Made by a program: the position numbers and the translations under genes
Assembly: GCA_022829145.1 (NCBI GenBank)
Contig: CM040747.1
Coordinates: 30,158,936-30,222,935, forward strand
Reading direction: 5' to 3'
Length of the DNA stretch: 64,000 nucleotides
From: Albula goreensis
Taxonomy: Eukaryota > Chordata > Actinopteri > Albuliformes > Albulidae
Shown: positions 43,131-56,937 of the stretch, one piece after another
Layout: every line of letters starts with the position of its first letter
How positions within the stretch are numbered: position 1 is the stretch's first letter
The notes under the pieces: model-generated
Told to the model about the DNA's origin: nothing
The model's input: only the letters and a program-made list of their open reading frames with translations
The model's database searches: none

Positions 43131-46100
43131 AAGAGGTTTTAATAGCCTAATTCAGAACAAGACTATTGGACAAGCCAGTATTAAGGCTAGATAAAAAGCA
43201 AAAATGTGGGCGAGCAGAATCCAACTAGAAGAGCTGAAGAGAGCCCAGCTTGTACAAAAGGTTATTGGTGAAGGACGACATTGCCGAAAAATTTCATTTT
43301 TGTTATATTTATTTTTATACCTCATCCAAACTACAAAGTTGTGAAAAGTTCCATGTAACACTTCTATACTTTTTCACTGCAGAAAAGCGTTTTCAAAACA
43401 TTCCTGCAACCGTACAAAAAATGTACACAAAGCTGACTCGGTGGTGGGTGGAAGAGAGACCACGAAACCACAGCTGAGTGGTCAAATTAAAAAAAAAAAA
43501 GAGAAAGCAGAACAAAGGCACTGTGAGCTGCACAGTAATGTGGAATGTCATCACTGCGTAGAAGAACGGGCGTGTGTGGCTGAGAACACAGGGTGGGACA
43601 GTATGCATGGAAAACTCCGGAATCTCAACAGATCTTCAAGTACGGATCAAGCACACTGCTCAGCCTCTGTGCTAGGAGCATAAGAAATCTATTAACCGCT
43701 TGTCATGTCGCATTTCCCTCAAGCAGATTTGAGAGGGCAGACATCCATCAACATAGAGCTGATGGCCAAACGATATACTCATCAACTTGACATCAGCATT
43801 TAAAGAATCCAATCAATCAGGCAGTGAAGATTTGCACGTGAGCACGCTATGAGGGGAGAAAAAGTAATGTTCAACTGCCTTGCCTCAGGAGTACATCTCG
43901 TCAGAACGAGCTGACTAACCAGCTTTGATTGCGCACTAGGGGACGGTAAAGAAGAAAACAAACAAAGTCTTGTAGGCCTGGTGATAAGAAGTGAATGGGC
44001 AGGAAAGTCCCATTAACTCAGCCTCAAACTGCTTCTCCTGAGTAAGAATGGAGAAAGAACAAAGTAGTTTCTCGAATAAACCGATAAAGTACAACCTGTC
44101 CTGTTTTTAGATGCCCCAAGATCCTCAAATGAAAAGGTCAGACAAAAACAACATCAAGCAGAGACTGAAATGGGCATCCACCCGGCTACTAAATGTTGGT
44201 AAAAGGGGCATTATGGCTACGAGCTTCCTTAAATATTTCTCCTGGATGCTTTTTTTTTATTAGCTTCAGGGTCATGACCCTAAAACTAATATGATGATTC
44301 CACAGCAGGCTTTACTTATCAGTTAAACAGTTCTTTGGATGTAGATTTGAGTTTTGATCATCAAACAGAAACTCACATTTCCATCTGTTGTTCAAAACAA
44401 AATGTCCCGAATCAAGAGGAGACTAGCCCAATAGGCCAATTTTATTTTGACAAAGAGAATATAACGGAATAAAAACACTTCACTGAAACACGAAGGCAGA
44501 TGATTGGCTGAAGCAACTTTATCCGGGTGTCCGTTTTCCAGGAATCTATTTGGTTTATTGCAGAATGCAAATTAAATTTTGACATCCTACAACAGTCTTT
44601 TCACATGATTATTATTTATAAAAACAACTGAAACAATGTTGTGGCAGATAGCAATAATAAACCAGGGATGAATCAAACGCTATAGCACTGGATGCACTAT
44701 GCCCACCTCCGTGCAGGGGGCCCTGATGGGCCTACATGTGTAGGAGAAGGAAACCGGACCCCAAGTTTCCGTTCCAGAGACATTACGAATGGCGGCTCTC
44801 CCTATGGCATTTCTCATTTACAGCAAGACCTCCCTAACCTGCCTAAATCCTTCCAGCTGTGCCCAATTTAATTCCTAAAAATAAACTGGGTCACCATGCC
44901 CCCGTGTCTCTGTAGCACAAAAGGCACTCTTGAAAACAAGCGTCGGATCTGTGAAATAGCTTATCCATGGCGACAGGCCGAACAGTGCCACGCGATTTCA
45001 ACTTCGTCGCTGCCGCACGTGGTAGTGAAGCACATGCCACAAGTGGATTGTACAGTATGGCGCTTGGCTTTGGGATATCATCTGCAAACATTATTTTTCA
45101 AATCACATGGGCAAAGAATCTAGGCTTCTAATCTGCAGCAGTTTCACACCATGCAACGTTCAATATAGGGACCATGTAAAAACTATATGCTTACACCTAT
45201 CCAATTGTTTCATGTGTCATCAAGCTCTGTCTCTGTAGCTCCATGAGTCCCTGTAAAGCAGAGCTAACGCTGCAGTACAGTTTCACTGTTAAAACTGGTA
45301 GCTGATAAGGTGATCACAACTAGTGATGGCGGCATGAGTTTTCATGAACTAAATCATAGGCAACGAAATGCAAGTCAGTCAGCTGGCTGGTTAGACTGAC
45401 ATGACTCACTACCCATAGCAAGACTCAATGACCGATTCGGCTTGGGTACTGGTGTCATGAAGGCATATTCTCTAACTGCTAATCAAAACATCTAATCATT
45501 AACCAATGGTATTGTTTTCAGATAAGAGTGCTTCCCAGAGGATTAAATGTAGCATAATACAATCCCACTCCCCAATATGATGTGGGATCCAGGTTGGAAA
45601 TTCCACAGGAATGCTGGAAGTTCTGAATGAACTTATGCAATATGGGTGAAGCCTTTGAACGTGTACTATGATACATTTTCTTGACAGGTATCATGCAAGG
45701 TTAAAGGGTGGTAAAGCGAGAGAAATGAGTTTGATTCGACTGGGTGAGCACCCTATTTTTCTGCAAGTGTCACCTTTGTGCTCAGGGCTGGGGTCTTGCT
45801 ATAGGTCAAAGTTCGTCATGGATCTTGGCAAATGAAAATACTCATGGCAAGTAAAAATATTAGCGCAGAGCTGAATTAGCCCATTTCGACAAGGGGCCTA
45901 AATTAGCTTAAAGCCCAAAGCTACTGGAACAGGCATCGTTGTGCCAGGAGTAGGATACAAGACAAGTTTACCACAGATGAGAAATTGTGCCTTGGGAGGT
46001 AAATTCAGACCCTCAGGAAACAAATAGAGATGCTTTCAGTATTCAAATAAGCTCTGCCATCTCTGACATATAGTGTCTCACAACATTACCATCTGACATT

Positions 46101-47780
46101 AGCTCTAACCTGGTGTTTACAGACGAGGTGCAACAAAGTATACCATTTTGCGAAGCCACACCACACAAATAAATGGTATGATGTAACCAACCTTCACTGC
46201 TGTTTCATAAAGAACAAATATCAATGTTTATCGTGATCGCTGCTCGCGAGCTGTTCCCACTTGCTTTGCTCAGCTAGCAAGTGTGACAAATAGGGCTTAA
46301 CTGCACTTGCCAGTAAATGATTCCATTTCTCTTAATTGTGTCTCATAGGGTAGCTTTATTTTGTCACATAATGTCCATTATAACATGGTTCTAATGAGTG
46401 GAATTCAATCAAAGATGATGCTTTCTTACAACTTCATGATTTACAGAGCTTCACAACAATTTAAACCTGTGCTGCCCGTGCACATTAAATGACCTTTACC
46501 TCATCAGTGTGCCCTTTACGGGAACAGACAATGTAAATCTATCCAAATAGTCAATAAAATTTTGGGGCGGGTGCCAAAATGGTGACACAATAGAATTGCG
46601 TATTAGACAATTCTACAAGGAAGAGAAGGGATGAAAAATTATGCTTTAATGGTCGTAAAGGCACCATTTTGTCAGTCTATGGATATGAAAACATTCGTCG
46701 GTGGTCACTGAAAATTTGTGTGTGTGAAAGCTGAAGCTGCCACCTTTGAATGTGTGGACATTACTGCATGTCTACGATTACAAACTAGTGATGACAAAGA
46801 TGACACAAAGTGTTACAAAAGCAAAGACAAAATGCATTTCTATTATTACTAGATACCATTATAGGCTCCTCAGCAGCTGTTCATACAGATGACACTGTAG
46901 AAAACCACTTTGAACTTCTTGGCTAATTTGACCTTTTGTAACTGGTGTCAATTACTGACAACACTGCTCAGCCCATTGACAACTCACATACAGGGATAAT
47001 AGGAGAGTAAGTGTAAAAAAAATGCAGATAACAATGACTTAAAAGAAACGTGAGTAGACTTCGTCATGCAGACCAGATTAAATGTTGGAGTGTCTGTGAT
47101 TGACGCTAAATTACAGCACCCCTCCCCCATACAAGTGGAAAAGTACAGTCATAGCAGACCGTATGCTGCATGTGTAGGTGAAGATGTTCCTTTAGGGGAA
47201 TGTTAAGAGGTGGCATTTTTGACAAATTTGCATTTCAACCAAATACACATCGACCGCCTGGACCGATTTTGGCTCGATAGGTTAGATTACTTCATTCCAT
47301 ACACAACCAGATTCCGCCCCCCTGTAAAGAAAGTGGCACAACCTGTCCGTGGTATTTTGTAACTCGGTCAACCTGGGTGTGTGTACCTCCACCTGTGTTC
47401 TCCATCACTAATTTCATGGAAATAAAAACGTACTCATGTGAAAAACCAGTGAAAGTTGGGAGCTCAGGGATGCATAACACACCCAATGACAGACCTGTTA
47501 CAGAAAGTTAACGCTGTAATGTTTTCGCTGTAGTTTTTCAGTCAGCCCATCAAGCGAACGGAAGAATAGGCTGAATTTCACACGAGCACTACTTGGAAAA
47601 ACTGCTTGTTCTGCACCCATCAACTTAACAGATTTTCCACCTCCTGTGTTAAAATATGAGGGAACACTTCCAAGTACAGCATTATCTTAATCACGTGAAC
47701 AGCAAAACCTGTTTAGACTGTTGATTTTAGTTTTTTCAAAGTCATCCTGAAACACCCTAGAATTAAAGCATTAATCTTTA

Positions 47781-47856
<76 letters not shown>
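47781..47856. repeat. (GT)n microsatellite
   Basis: About 38 uninterrupted GT units. Confidence 0.97.
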
Positions 47857-47859
<3 letters not shown>

Positions 47860-48608
47860 TTTTAAATAGTGTTATCGTCTTATTTGTTGATTTTAAGCTA
47901 ACATAGTTTGATTCCAAGTGTAGCCTATTTCATTTAGTCTCGGTCATTACCATCCATATTGTTGTTCATTTCTTTTATGGTCGTCTTTTTTCCACTCATA
48001 ACATTTCCTTATTTCTACAAGCATTTCCATCAGATATTTTAAGCGATTAAGGATATGGTCGGTTTTCCACATTCACTGAGAGTAACGTAAAACTAACCAT
48101 GCCTTAACTGATTTAGCCTATCTGCTGTTAGGGAAACACAGGCAACGGAAGATCCCGTTAAAGGCTTTGGATTTCTGTTGCAGGTTTCCAATGTGTTAGC
48201 CCCTTGGTTGCAATTATGACAGCTCCGATGACAGCCCGACCATGGACCGACAGAAGCCACGAAGGCTTTGCAGCGGAGTGGCTAACGTCAGCAAGCTACA
48301 ATATAGCCCATTGCAGTGCGTTGACAGGCCATGTATAGCCGTACAACCTTTAACATTAGACCGATTGGAAACAGAAATTTGCCAATCTTGTTCAGTTTGC
48401 TTGTTGCATTGCTCATATTGGTCTTCGTGAAAAATTTATAACTATGAAACGGATGGATTATAATTCCAGCGGTTTAAACAGTGTGTCGAGGGCTGTACAT
48501 TATGAATACAGCTCGTTACGGGTCTGAGCTGTGCTTTTCTATATGGAAAAATGAACACTGGTTCTATATAAGTCTTCAAATCGCACGTTTTAAGTTTTAA
48601 GTACTTAC

Positions 48609-48825
48609 GATTCAAGATGCTTGGCGCTTTGTCCTCAGACGACTGATCACTGCGATAGCAAGACAGGGCAGACAGCTGTTCACCTCCGCTCACAGGCGCT
48701 TGTACAGTATCTGCATTGTGGTTCTCTTCCTGCAATCCGCTGCCAAACTGCCTTGGCTGTTTACGATTCTATCCGGGCACTCTCTGAGCCGAAAGCGCTT
48801 TGATTTTTTCTCTAGTGTAGGGTGC
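48609..48825 (-). other. cnst: Probable noncoding first exon of cnst
   Basis: Ends at a strong minus-strand donor, gtaagtac (48608-48601), after CATCTTGAATC. It carries one short upstream frame (48716-48690, MQILYKRL) and no in-frame start for the consortin frame. The 5' limit is set near the ETS/YY1 element. Assignment to cnst rests on orientation, the donor and the absence of another gene between. A direct join to the 36279 acceptor is predicted. Confidence 0.5.
48690..48716 (-). CDS. Short uORF in the cnst 5' leader
   Basis: ATG at 48716 in the context accacaATGC reads eight codons (MQILYKRL) and stops with TGA. If exon 1 is transcribed as predicted, it precedes the main start and could lower translation. 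It is not known to be translated. Confidence 0.35.
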   Translation of the reverse strand: MQILYKRL

Positions 48826-48835
48826 CATCTTCCGG
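48824..48835 (-). promoter_or_regulatory. ETS/YY1-type core promoter element of cnst
   Basis: CCGGAAGATGGC on the minus strand combines an ETS site (CCGGAAG) with a YY1 site (AAGATGGC). The pair is typical of TATA-less housekeeping promoters, where YY1 sits at or just after the transcription start. It lies about 215 bases upstream of the exon 1 donor. Confidence 0.5.
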
Positions 48836-48839
48836 ACTG

Positions 48840-51480
48840 AGTGTCTTCACTACACTCTCCATTGAATCATTCTACAATTTACACTATGGATATGGTATTC
48901 TTTGACATGTCATTAGTTTTATATCTGCTGATACTGTCATTTATTCAGATATGGTAGCCTAATCTGCTGCTTGCTTGTATTGAAAGTGTCCCATTTCATT
49001 CTCATATCCAACTGGTTCTTCAACCAGTTTGTTAATAATAGGACACATTCCGGCTGTCAAATGCATTTGTAGTAATCTCCATAAAATACGTTTTCAACGT
49101 AAGAAAACCAAGCAACTCGCATACAGACCGTATTTGGCACTACTTTAATTTCCTAAAAAATCTGTCTGCGTACAAAGTTATATCAAAAAACAAAGCACCA
49201 ATGTGTTTTAGTTGAATTAAAGAAACAATATTCCATGGCAGTGGTCACGTGTCGCATACGTTCATCTTTCCCTATGTGTTCTCCCTTTTTATTTACTTTC
49301 GTTACATATTTTCTTGCATCAAAAAGACATATCTTAAAGTCCACGTTTAAATGATGATAAATAATGTTCAATTCAATACCATGTTGAAAGGACCAAACCA
49401 GCATAAATCTTTGTTATTATCAAATACAAAATCTTGCACCTTCAGTTTTAAAATAACAATTATAGAAATACACATTTCAATGCCTAGTTTCTTCCTCCAA
49501 AACTACAGCATGCAATATGACAACATAAAACAGAAGAAAACATTTGTATGCATTACTGCAAGCACTTAATCAGATCTTCATCGAATATTTTAGCTAACTC
49601 TAGACAGGCTTGGACACATTAAACACACAACGAAGACTGCATTCTTTTGAGATAGTAAGATGAACATGGGGCCAAGTTACAGGAATGACTACAGGAAAAC
49701 AAGAACAGCGCCTGCTTTGGAGCAGTGCCTGTTTACATTCTGTGATATATATTTGCTAAAGTGTAAAGTGTAGTTTTAACTCCGTGTTTTGATGTTTTAA
49801 TCATCGGGATGATTAAGAAAACAAACAACTAACAACAGTACTAATAATCATAATAATGCGACAAAGCTTTTGAAGAAAACATTTCAGACACCCCTTCACA
49901 ATCTCAACCTCAACCTGCCAAACAGTTTTTTTTTTTTTTCATACGGTGTCTTTTTCATTGTGCTCACTGTTTTATATGGAAAATATTGATTGTAAAATGT
50001 TGTGTGATCACCTCTTTCCACATTACACAATATTAAGAAGATGGATTCATGATTGTTTGATTGATTTATTGACTCAATCCATTAATTAGTACAAATGAAT
50101 ATGATTCATTAATTTGTTTGAAATCATTATTTACAGAAGAATTGCTTTTGAAATAGGCTTTTAGCATTTTATATCTTTAAACATTTGTTGAAATTAATTA
50201 ACAATCATTCAATAGCAGGGTCTCCTGCCAACTAATGCTAAAGGGCAAACATGTATGCTAGTGCCTTCTGTTAATTTAAATCTTTGACTTTTTGAAGCTT
50301 TGAATTTGCCACAACTCACTATTAAATGTAACCTTAAACTTCACCATGTAATGTAGCCTGTTCTTCCCTAACCACAGCCCAGCTGCGGCAGTATGTGCAG
50401 CCTCCTGATTTACATAGTGTGAAGTGTTGAAATGTCACACTGATCCGTTGTATCGGTTTGCTTCGGACATTTAAATTTTACACACCTCATGTTCTCCTTC
50501 ATAAAAGTGACCCCAAATTATGAAAACTACTCAAGATTCATGGACTGGGAGCATTTTACTGTTGAGATAGCAAGGTTTCCTGCAAATTACCTTATTTCTC
50601 ACTCAGAAACCTAGAAAACTAGAAACAGCCCTGGAGGAGAGTCCTTCTTTTCCGTTGCATTATTCAACCTCTCTAAGCATCTTGAGGTGATCTGCTGTGG
50701 GTGCAAACATCACTGCGCACTGGAAGATAGCCAAAAGGCCCTCCATGATGATCCAGCTGTGCAGTACAATTATAGACACCAGGTGGCAGTGTTACTCCGG
50801 CTGCAATTGTACTGTCAGTCAACAGTAGGCTAATCCAGTATGCAGAAATCAAGCCAGCACTCATTCCAGTGTTTCCCTGTCTGTTCACGAGGAACTCAAA
50901 GTTCTGCATGTTATTGATGTCTCCTAAATCAGTTATTCTCAAGACTTTGATTAACAAAATTAGGGGCGTTTGCAGATGGGACACCGCTAAAATGTGCAGT
51001 GCTGGGGTTTCTTAGATCAGGATTGGGAAACAGAGTGGTTCAGCATTATCCAAACTGACACAGAATATGTTTTAATAATATTGATGTTTTGCATTTGTAT
51101 ACTGATCTTCATCGGGTAACCCTGAAGAGCTCTATGAGGGGGAATCTGACCTCATATAATGCTAAATTAATTCTTGAATTTCGAATTGCTTCAGGTTATT
51201 ATTGTTTCTTCCACTTTGTGCTACTTTTTATTTCAGGGCACTGATGATAATTATGTGATTAATAAATTATATATTTTGTAATAGATGTTGAACAGTTAGC
51301 TTTTTCAAGAGGAATCTTTCCCTGGGGACACTCAGTGTGAGTGCTCGATGTTTGGTCTTCAGGCAAGAGCAGCGAGCTGGACCAGAGCCTCGCTGCATTT
51401 TCTGTTCCACGTTTCTCTAAAGAGGGAGCTTCTCTCATTATTATTGTGCATTCCACATGAATTAGACAACTGACCTGAGA
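48840..51480. other. Intergenic AT-rich sequence
   Basis: No exon with matching splice sites, RNA gene or named repeat seen. Confidence 0.4.
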
Positions 51481-51541
51481 GGAATTTTGATCCCTCTACA
51501 ATGCAAGTCAATGATTCTTCAACCTGGGACAAGACTGTTAA

Positions 51542-52243
51542 GGCACTGTTCCAGTATGTGGATGGGCCCCACAGTCTGTGTCCTGTTATGGCACTGTTCC
51601 AGTGTGTGGATGGGCCCCACAGTCTGTGTCCTGTTAAGGCACTGTTCCAGTGTGTGGATGGGCCCCACAGTCTGTGTCCTGTTAAGGCACTGTTCCAGTG
51701 TGTGGATGGGCCCCACAGTCTGTGTCCTGTTAAGGCACTGTTCCAGTGTGTGGATGGGCCCCACAGTCTGTGTCCTGTTAAGGCACTGTTCCAGTGTGTG
51801 GATGGGCCCCACAGTCTGTGTCCTGTTAAGGCACTGTTCCAGTGTGTGGATGGGCCCCAGTCTGCATCCTGTTAAGGCGCTGTTCCAGTGTGTGGATGGG
51901 CCCCACAGTCTGCGTCCTGTTAAGGCGCTGTTCCAGTGTGTGGATGGGCCCCACAGTCTGTGTCCTGTTAAGGCACTGTTCCAGTGTGTGGATGGGCCCC
52001 ACAGTCTGCGTCCTGTTAAGGCACTGTGCCAGTGTGTGGATGGGCCCCACAGTCTGCGTCCTGTTAAGGCACTGTTCCAGTGTGTGGATGGGCCCCACAG
52101 TCTGCATCCTGTTAAAGCACTGTTCCAGTGTGTGGATGGGCCCCACAGTCTGTGTCCTGTTAAGGCACTGTTCCAGTGTGTGGATGGGCCCCAGTCTGCA
52201 TCCTGTTAAAGCACTGTTCCAGTGTGTGGATGGGCCCCACAGT
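51542..52243. repeat. 48-bp minisatellite, about 14.7 copies
   Basis: Units begin with ggcactgttccagtgtgtgg, followed by atgggccccacagtctgtgt and cctgttaa. Starts are at 51542, 51590, 51638, 51686, 51734, 51782, 51830, 51876, 51924, 51972, 52020, 52068, 52116, 52164 and 52210 (partial). The 7th and 14th units are 46 bp because each lacks the same CA in ccccacag. Because 48 is divisible by three, both strands show long open frames (up to 240 residues). These are repeat artefacts. Confidence 0.95.
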
Positions 52244-55200
52244 AGAACAGGACATGGCCTGTTGGTCTCCTCCTTTAATTTGCAGTTTGCACAATGTAGC
52301 CTGCTCTACATGAAATATAGTTTGGTCAGTCAAGCAATTAGCATAATGAACTTGATAACCTGTGTTTATGAAGAAAAGGCCAATATCTGCATTATTGGTT
52401 TTTTAAACCAAGAGCAGACTTCACTGAATTAAGGAATGGTTGTGGACATATTTTCAACTGATTTAAAAGGAAGGAAAGGAAATAAAGCATTACATCAAGA
52501 CAGCCTACACACTTCTGTTCAGCTACACCTGGTAAATGACTCTGGATTGAGTATCTGATATATATTCACCCCCAATGGATGAAAGAGATGAGGAAATCCT
52601 TCTTCTTCTTTTTTTTAATTTTGCCCCATTCTGTTCTTTATTGAAGATGAAAAACCTGGCGGGTGAATTCCTTACGGGCTCATGGCTAAGCAATGGCTTC
52701 CCGTTACGGCAGCTGTCACTGAGACCAAATTGAATTTGCAGGTACAATACCTCTGTGTCAGTGCCCAGAGCCCCTTTCTGGTTGCCGTGCTGAAAAATTC
52801 CCCCTGCTGCCGGAATGAACTCTCATCTTTTTCTCTCTTTTTTTGCCTGTTTGGCAGGCTGGAGGCCGTATATCACAATCTCAGGTACAGGACTTGGCTG
52901 AGGATGTTTTTTTTAGTTCCTCCTTAGCTGATAGCTTTTCAGGACGTGGATGGAGCCGCAAATCTTTCCTTGTCCTGCCAGGGAGGACCACCCTGTAAGC
53001 GAGGAGCGAGTGCCGTCGTCACGGAGATTCTCCCCCGTGATGAGGTCAGCGAGGAGGCCGTCTCAAAATGAATGTGTTCTGGAAGTCACCTCTGAATAAC
53101 TGGAGGCGTGTGGACTTCAGGAAAACGATTCTGTACACACACATCTGGAAGAAATACTGCTCTCCTCTGGATGAGCAAGTTCCATGGAAATGTGGAAATA
53201 CAAGTCTTATACAAAAAATGGAAAATGCAAACACAGACTCACTTGTCAGGGATATAGGTCATCGTGTGACTGCAACAGCTGGTATACATAGTAACAGAGA
53301 AAGTACAAGAGAGGCAAAATCAGTTATCATTCTAGAATATCCAGTAAGTGATCATTGGGGTTCAGATATGGTGACAGAGATGACAATGACATATTTAGGA
53401 TTGAGTGACCCTTTTTGGGTCTTCGGAAATGTTTTTTTTTATGAATAAAGAATGTATAAGGCTTGGGCAAACTATTAAGATCGCTAAGTGATCTTAAATT
53501 CAGCAATGCTCTTTATCTTTAGCCAGGCTTTTCATAATCCAAGAATGTCTTGGATCATGAAAAAAAAAGTCTTTTTTTTTCTCCTGTTCCCAAAGCAGAA
53601 GCAGCCAACAGTCCTTCAGTCTGGATGTTGGTTGCAGGGGTTTCAAAAATTGTCTCAAGCCCTCAGACCTCAGTGAACATTTTTGCCTCACTCATCCCTG
53701 TGAATGAGGCCTCTGGAAGAATCATGCCGCGACAGTCTAGTCTTTCACTCGCAAGTTTGTCTTTCCCTGTGCGAACCAGTCAATTTCGTTATACACTGCT
53801 GCCATTGTAGGAACAGAATAGAATGCTATTCTTCTCCCACAAATTAATTGGTTTTATGGAATCCATTTTTGCTGGAGGTGAAGATAAAGTTTACAATTTT
53901 AATGACTTTTATTTTTTTCTTCGCCACAGCTGAAATAAATCTGTCTCATTTTTGGGGATTATTTATCTTGAAGGACAGTTTATCTCAGTCAGTATATGGC
54001 TCTGGCAGTGTTTGCCCTCAATCTATTAAAATAGCAGTTTTAATCTAGGCACTGAGCATGCTGGGAGGAAAATATCAGGCTAAGTGTCCAAACAGATGTG
54101 CATTCATCAGTACGGCTTTGCCTTGTGTAGACATATTTATCTCTTTTAGAGGACTTCGTAATGAGGACTTCGGAAATTGCAAACAGTTCCACAAGATTTG
54201 AAGCATATTTCATGTGGCAATATGAATTTTTTCCACCAAGATCATGATTTATGCAGAAAAATAAAAATCCCTTCATTAATTCAAGGTTTATTGTAGTTCA
54301 GTTGTTATATAACTTATAAGGATCCATTTGTATTTTATTGACCAAATTTTACTGACGGAAATGTCCATAATTAAATAGTGTGCTGTTTTTTTTTGTTGTC
54401 TTCCCAAAATGAGTGCCCTTGTCCCTGATGTCGCTTCACAAGAGGTTATGTTTACCATTGATAAAGGTTCTTTGTCCCTGTGGGAAACCCTTTAGTGTTC
54501 TTCTTAGATGCTAATATGTATAAAGTGTTCTTTGTAGATCCCTAAATTTTTCAACATTAAGACTGGGATTCTGATGTGACTAAATGGTTCTTTGCAAAAC
54601 TGAGATTCTATATCGAAACCTATATGGATAACAGTATCTTAGAAGAATGTTTCGTGTTTTTGCTGAACATTATATTTTTCCTCATGGCGTAGAGGCCCTG
54701 TCTCTAACACTGATGCGAAAACTGTGGATAAGTTCTCTCTGATATTCTCTGATGACAACAGTATTATTATTATTAGTGGAACGTAGTCTTCTAACTCCAT
54801 CTTCTGCTCTTGCCTTAGGAGTACATAGAAGGACATGAATATGGTCTAAGGGCCTGACATAACCTCTCATGTACATAGTGAATAAGACCATTAAACAAAC
54901 AGGGTGGCCATGAGCTGTAATTCCTCTCATTTCAGGCAGTGTAAGAGTGCTTTCTGGATGCTGAATATCATTTCCACAAACGCACTCCTTCCCTTTTCTT
55001 TGAACTCCGTTGTTTCTCTGGACCTCTGTTTATGCACTTTAAGCTGATCATTGTACCTGCATCTGTGAAGTGCATGCTGAAGTGATTTTTGCCTAACTCA
55101 GGAGGCAAGTTGGTTGCTATTTCTGGAGCTAAAACCAGCATGCACCAGGGTTCCCATGACTCCATTAGAGGAGCACAGGCTTACATTGAGATCTTGTTCA

Positions 55201-56936
55201 AAGGTAAGGGTTACCTCTGTACTTGAACCCTAGAATTCAGTGAAGGTCACAATTAAAACTGGCAAAAGGAAGCATGTGTGAAACACTTCACACTTTTGCA
55301 AACTTCCAAACGACATCTAGACTGATGTGGTGACTGCTGGCGTCATAAGATTTTTTTCCCCAGGGTTCTCTTTGCTCTGCTGAGACCTGATTGGCTAGAT
55401 TCTAAGTCAAGCTTCACTTCTAACTAGGCTTCAGGCCTTTGATGCAGTCGAAATATTTCAAATGGCAAATCTGTTATTAGTCCAGTCGACGTTACAAAAC
55501 ATAAGGGTCCTACAACGTTGACAAAGACGTAATACCACAGCAATCAACATCTGTAACAACCTGCTGTAAGAGACCTGGATTGAACCTTCTATTCATTACT
55601 GTGGTCACATGCCTCTCTCTGCATCTGTCATAAGATGCCATGCTCTTGGGTTAGGGACTCAATTTACTAAATCATGTTTTGAAGCATTTTTATATTCAAC
55701 AGTGTTAATCCTTTTAGTGCTGCCTTTGTCTTATGGGTTAAGCTTTCGTGTTAAGCCTTTGTCTGTATAATTGGTTTGTTGTTTATCTTGCATGTACAGT
55801 GCATTTGGCACATCACGTAGGTACTGCAGGACTATGTAAATGGTGTTCATTTAGGGATTTCAATGATTAACTGGTTCCTTAGTTAAACCCTTAGGGCTGT
55901 CTTTATGATTTGATTACAAAAGCAATAATACAAAGATGTGTGTACTATATATGCTAATATATCACAACTTGTATAACTTTGGCCTCACAGTAAACAACTG
56001 TTGACATTTTTTAATTTACATTACAGTAGTATGGTGTAGTCACCTTGGGGTTTGAACCAACTTTATTTGTTGTTAAGCTATGAGACAATAACAGTGAATG
56101 GATAAGCTGTTTGAGAATTTAGAGGGACAGTCCAACAATTTGGCAACCGAGACATTTTGTGCTTCACCCAGAGTTAGAGCAATCACTGGTACCATTTTCA
56201 ACACTGAGAAGTCTGTGCAGTCTGCATGTAGCACCAGAGAATATGATAAATATAATAGGAAAATTACGAGCACTCTAGAGGAGCAGTTAGGTAGCTCATA
56301 TGAAAAGTGAAGACCTTCTAGCTCCTCCAAACCTGGAGAATGTGTACAAAAATAAATTCAGTGACAGTCAATGTTTATTTGAAAAATGTATGCATGTGAA
56401 ACTGTGACAATGTGGGCTAGTTTGATTAAGACATGGAGAAGTCAGCCGCTGGATCAAGGCTATTGGGGTTCCTCCTCCTTAGCTTCACAGGCACAGAACT
56501 TTGAGCGTGACTCATAAATCACTTTGTTGTGGCACAACTTTGCCCAACTTCCAGGGAAGGGATTTGCTAGTTAATCATTGGTCAATTGTTATTTTGTATA
56601 ACTCCCTCAACAGAATGGGCGCGGCAAATGATAAATTGTCCCAGCCAATTAAATTGATGGCATGACTCAGATTTAAAGTAAATAGCAAATTTACCCAGTC
56701 ACTCTGTCAACAGTCTGGATTTGAGACTAATAACTAGACTTGATAAATTGTCCTGTGACTGGACTTTATTGTGGTGCAGGATGCAGTGTCTGGGGGCTAG
56801 TTTGGGGGCATTAAAGTATAGCTTCGGGGTTTTCTTTAATGTCTGTCTGTGCTCTGAAATGAAAGCCTCACGGTCTGGCTGGAGGCTGGAGGGGGCAATT
56901 TCCTGCCTCAGACCTCTCTGCTGCTGATGCTGCCTC
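52244..56936. other. Intergenic sequence
   Basis: Unique sequence without a supportable gene. Open frames at 53068-53448 and 56098-56310 have protein-like composition but no recognisable domain or splice context. The stretch at 56550-56690 (gttaatcattggtcaattgt, gccaattaaattgatggcat) is rich in homeodomain-like TAAT/ATTA and CCAAT-like words. Confidence 0.4.
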
Positions 56937-56937
56937 T

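Larger units (their letters stand above)
36280..48608 (-). other. cnst intron 1 (12.3 kb)
   Basis: Large first intron. It holds a possible SINE-like block (38610-38760), a 63-bp tandem repeat (38936-39130), CA-rich sequence (40018-40160), a purine-rich tract (40690-41060), a SINE (42925-43130) and a (GT)n (47781-47856). The rest is unique AT-rich sequence, part of which (45.5-46.9 kb) could be conserved noncoding DNA. No coding exon found. Confidence 0.5.

Noticed and set aside
51487-52432. Frames of 97-240 codons over the 48-bp minisatellite
   Set aside because: The period is divisible by three, so all frames lacking a stop in one unit stay open. No protein signal.
53068-53448. 126-codon + frame starting MNVFWKSPLNNW
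   Set aside because: No domain, no splice context and no neighbouring exons. The length is possible by chance in 64 kb.
56098-56310. 70-codon + frame starting MDKLFENLEG
   Set aside because: The composition is protein-like, but nothing is recognised and there is no promoter, splice site or partner. It may be an old transposon scrap.
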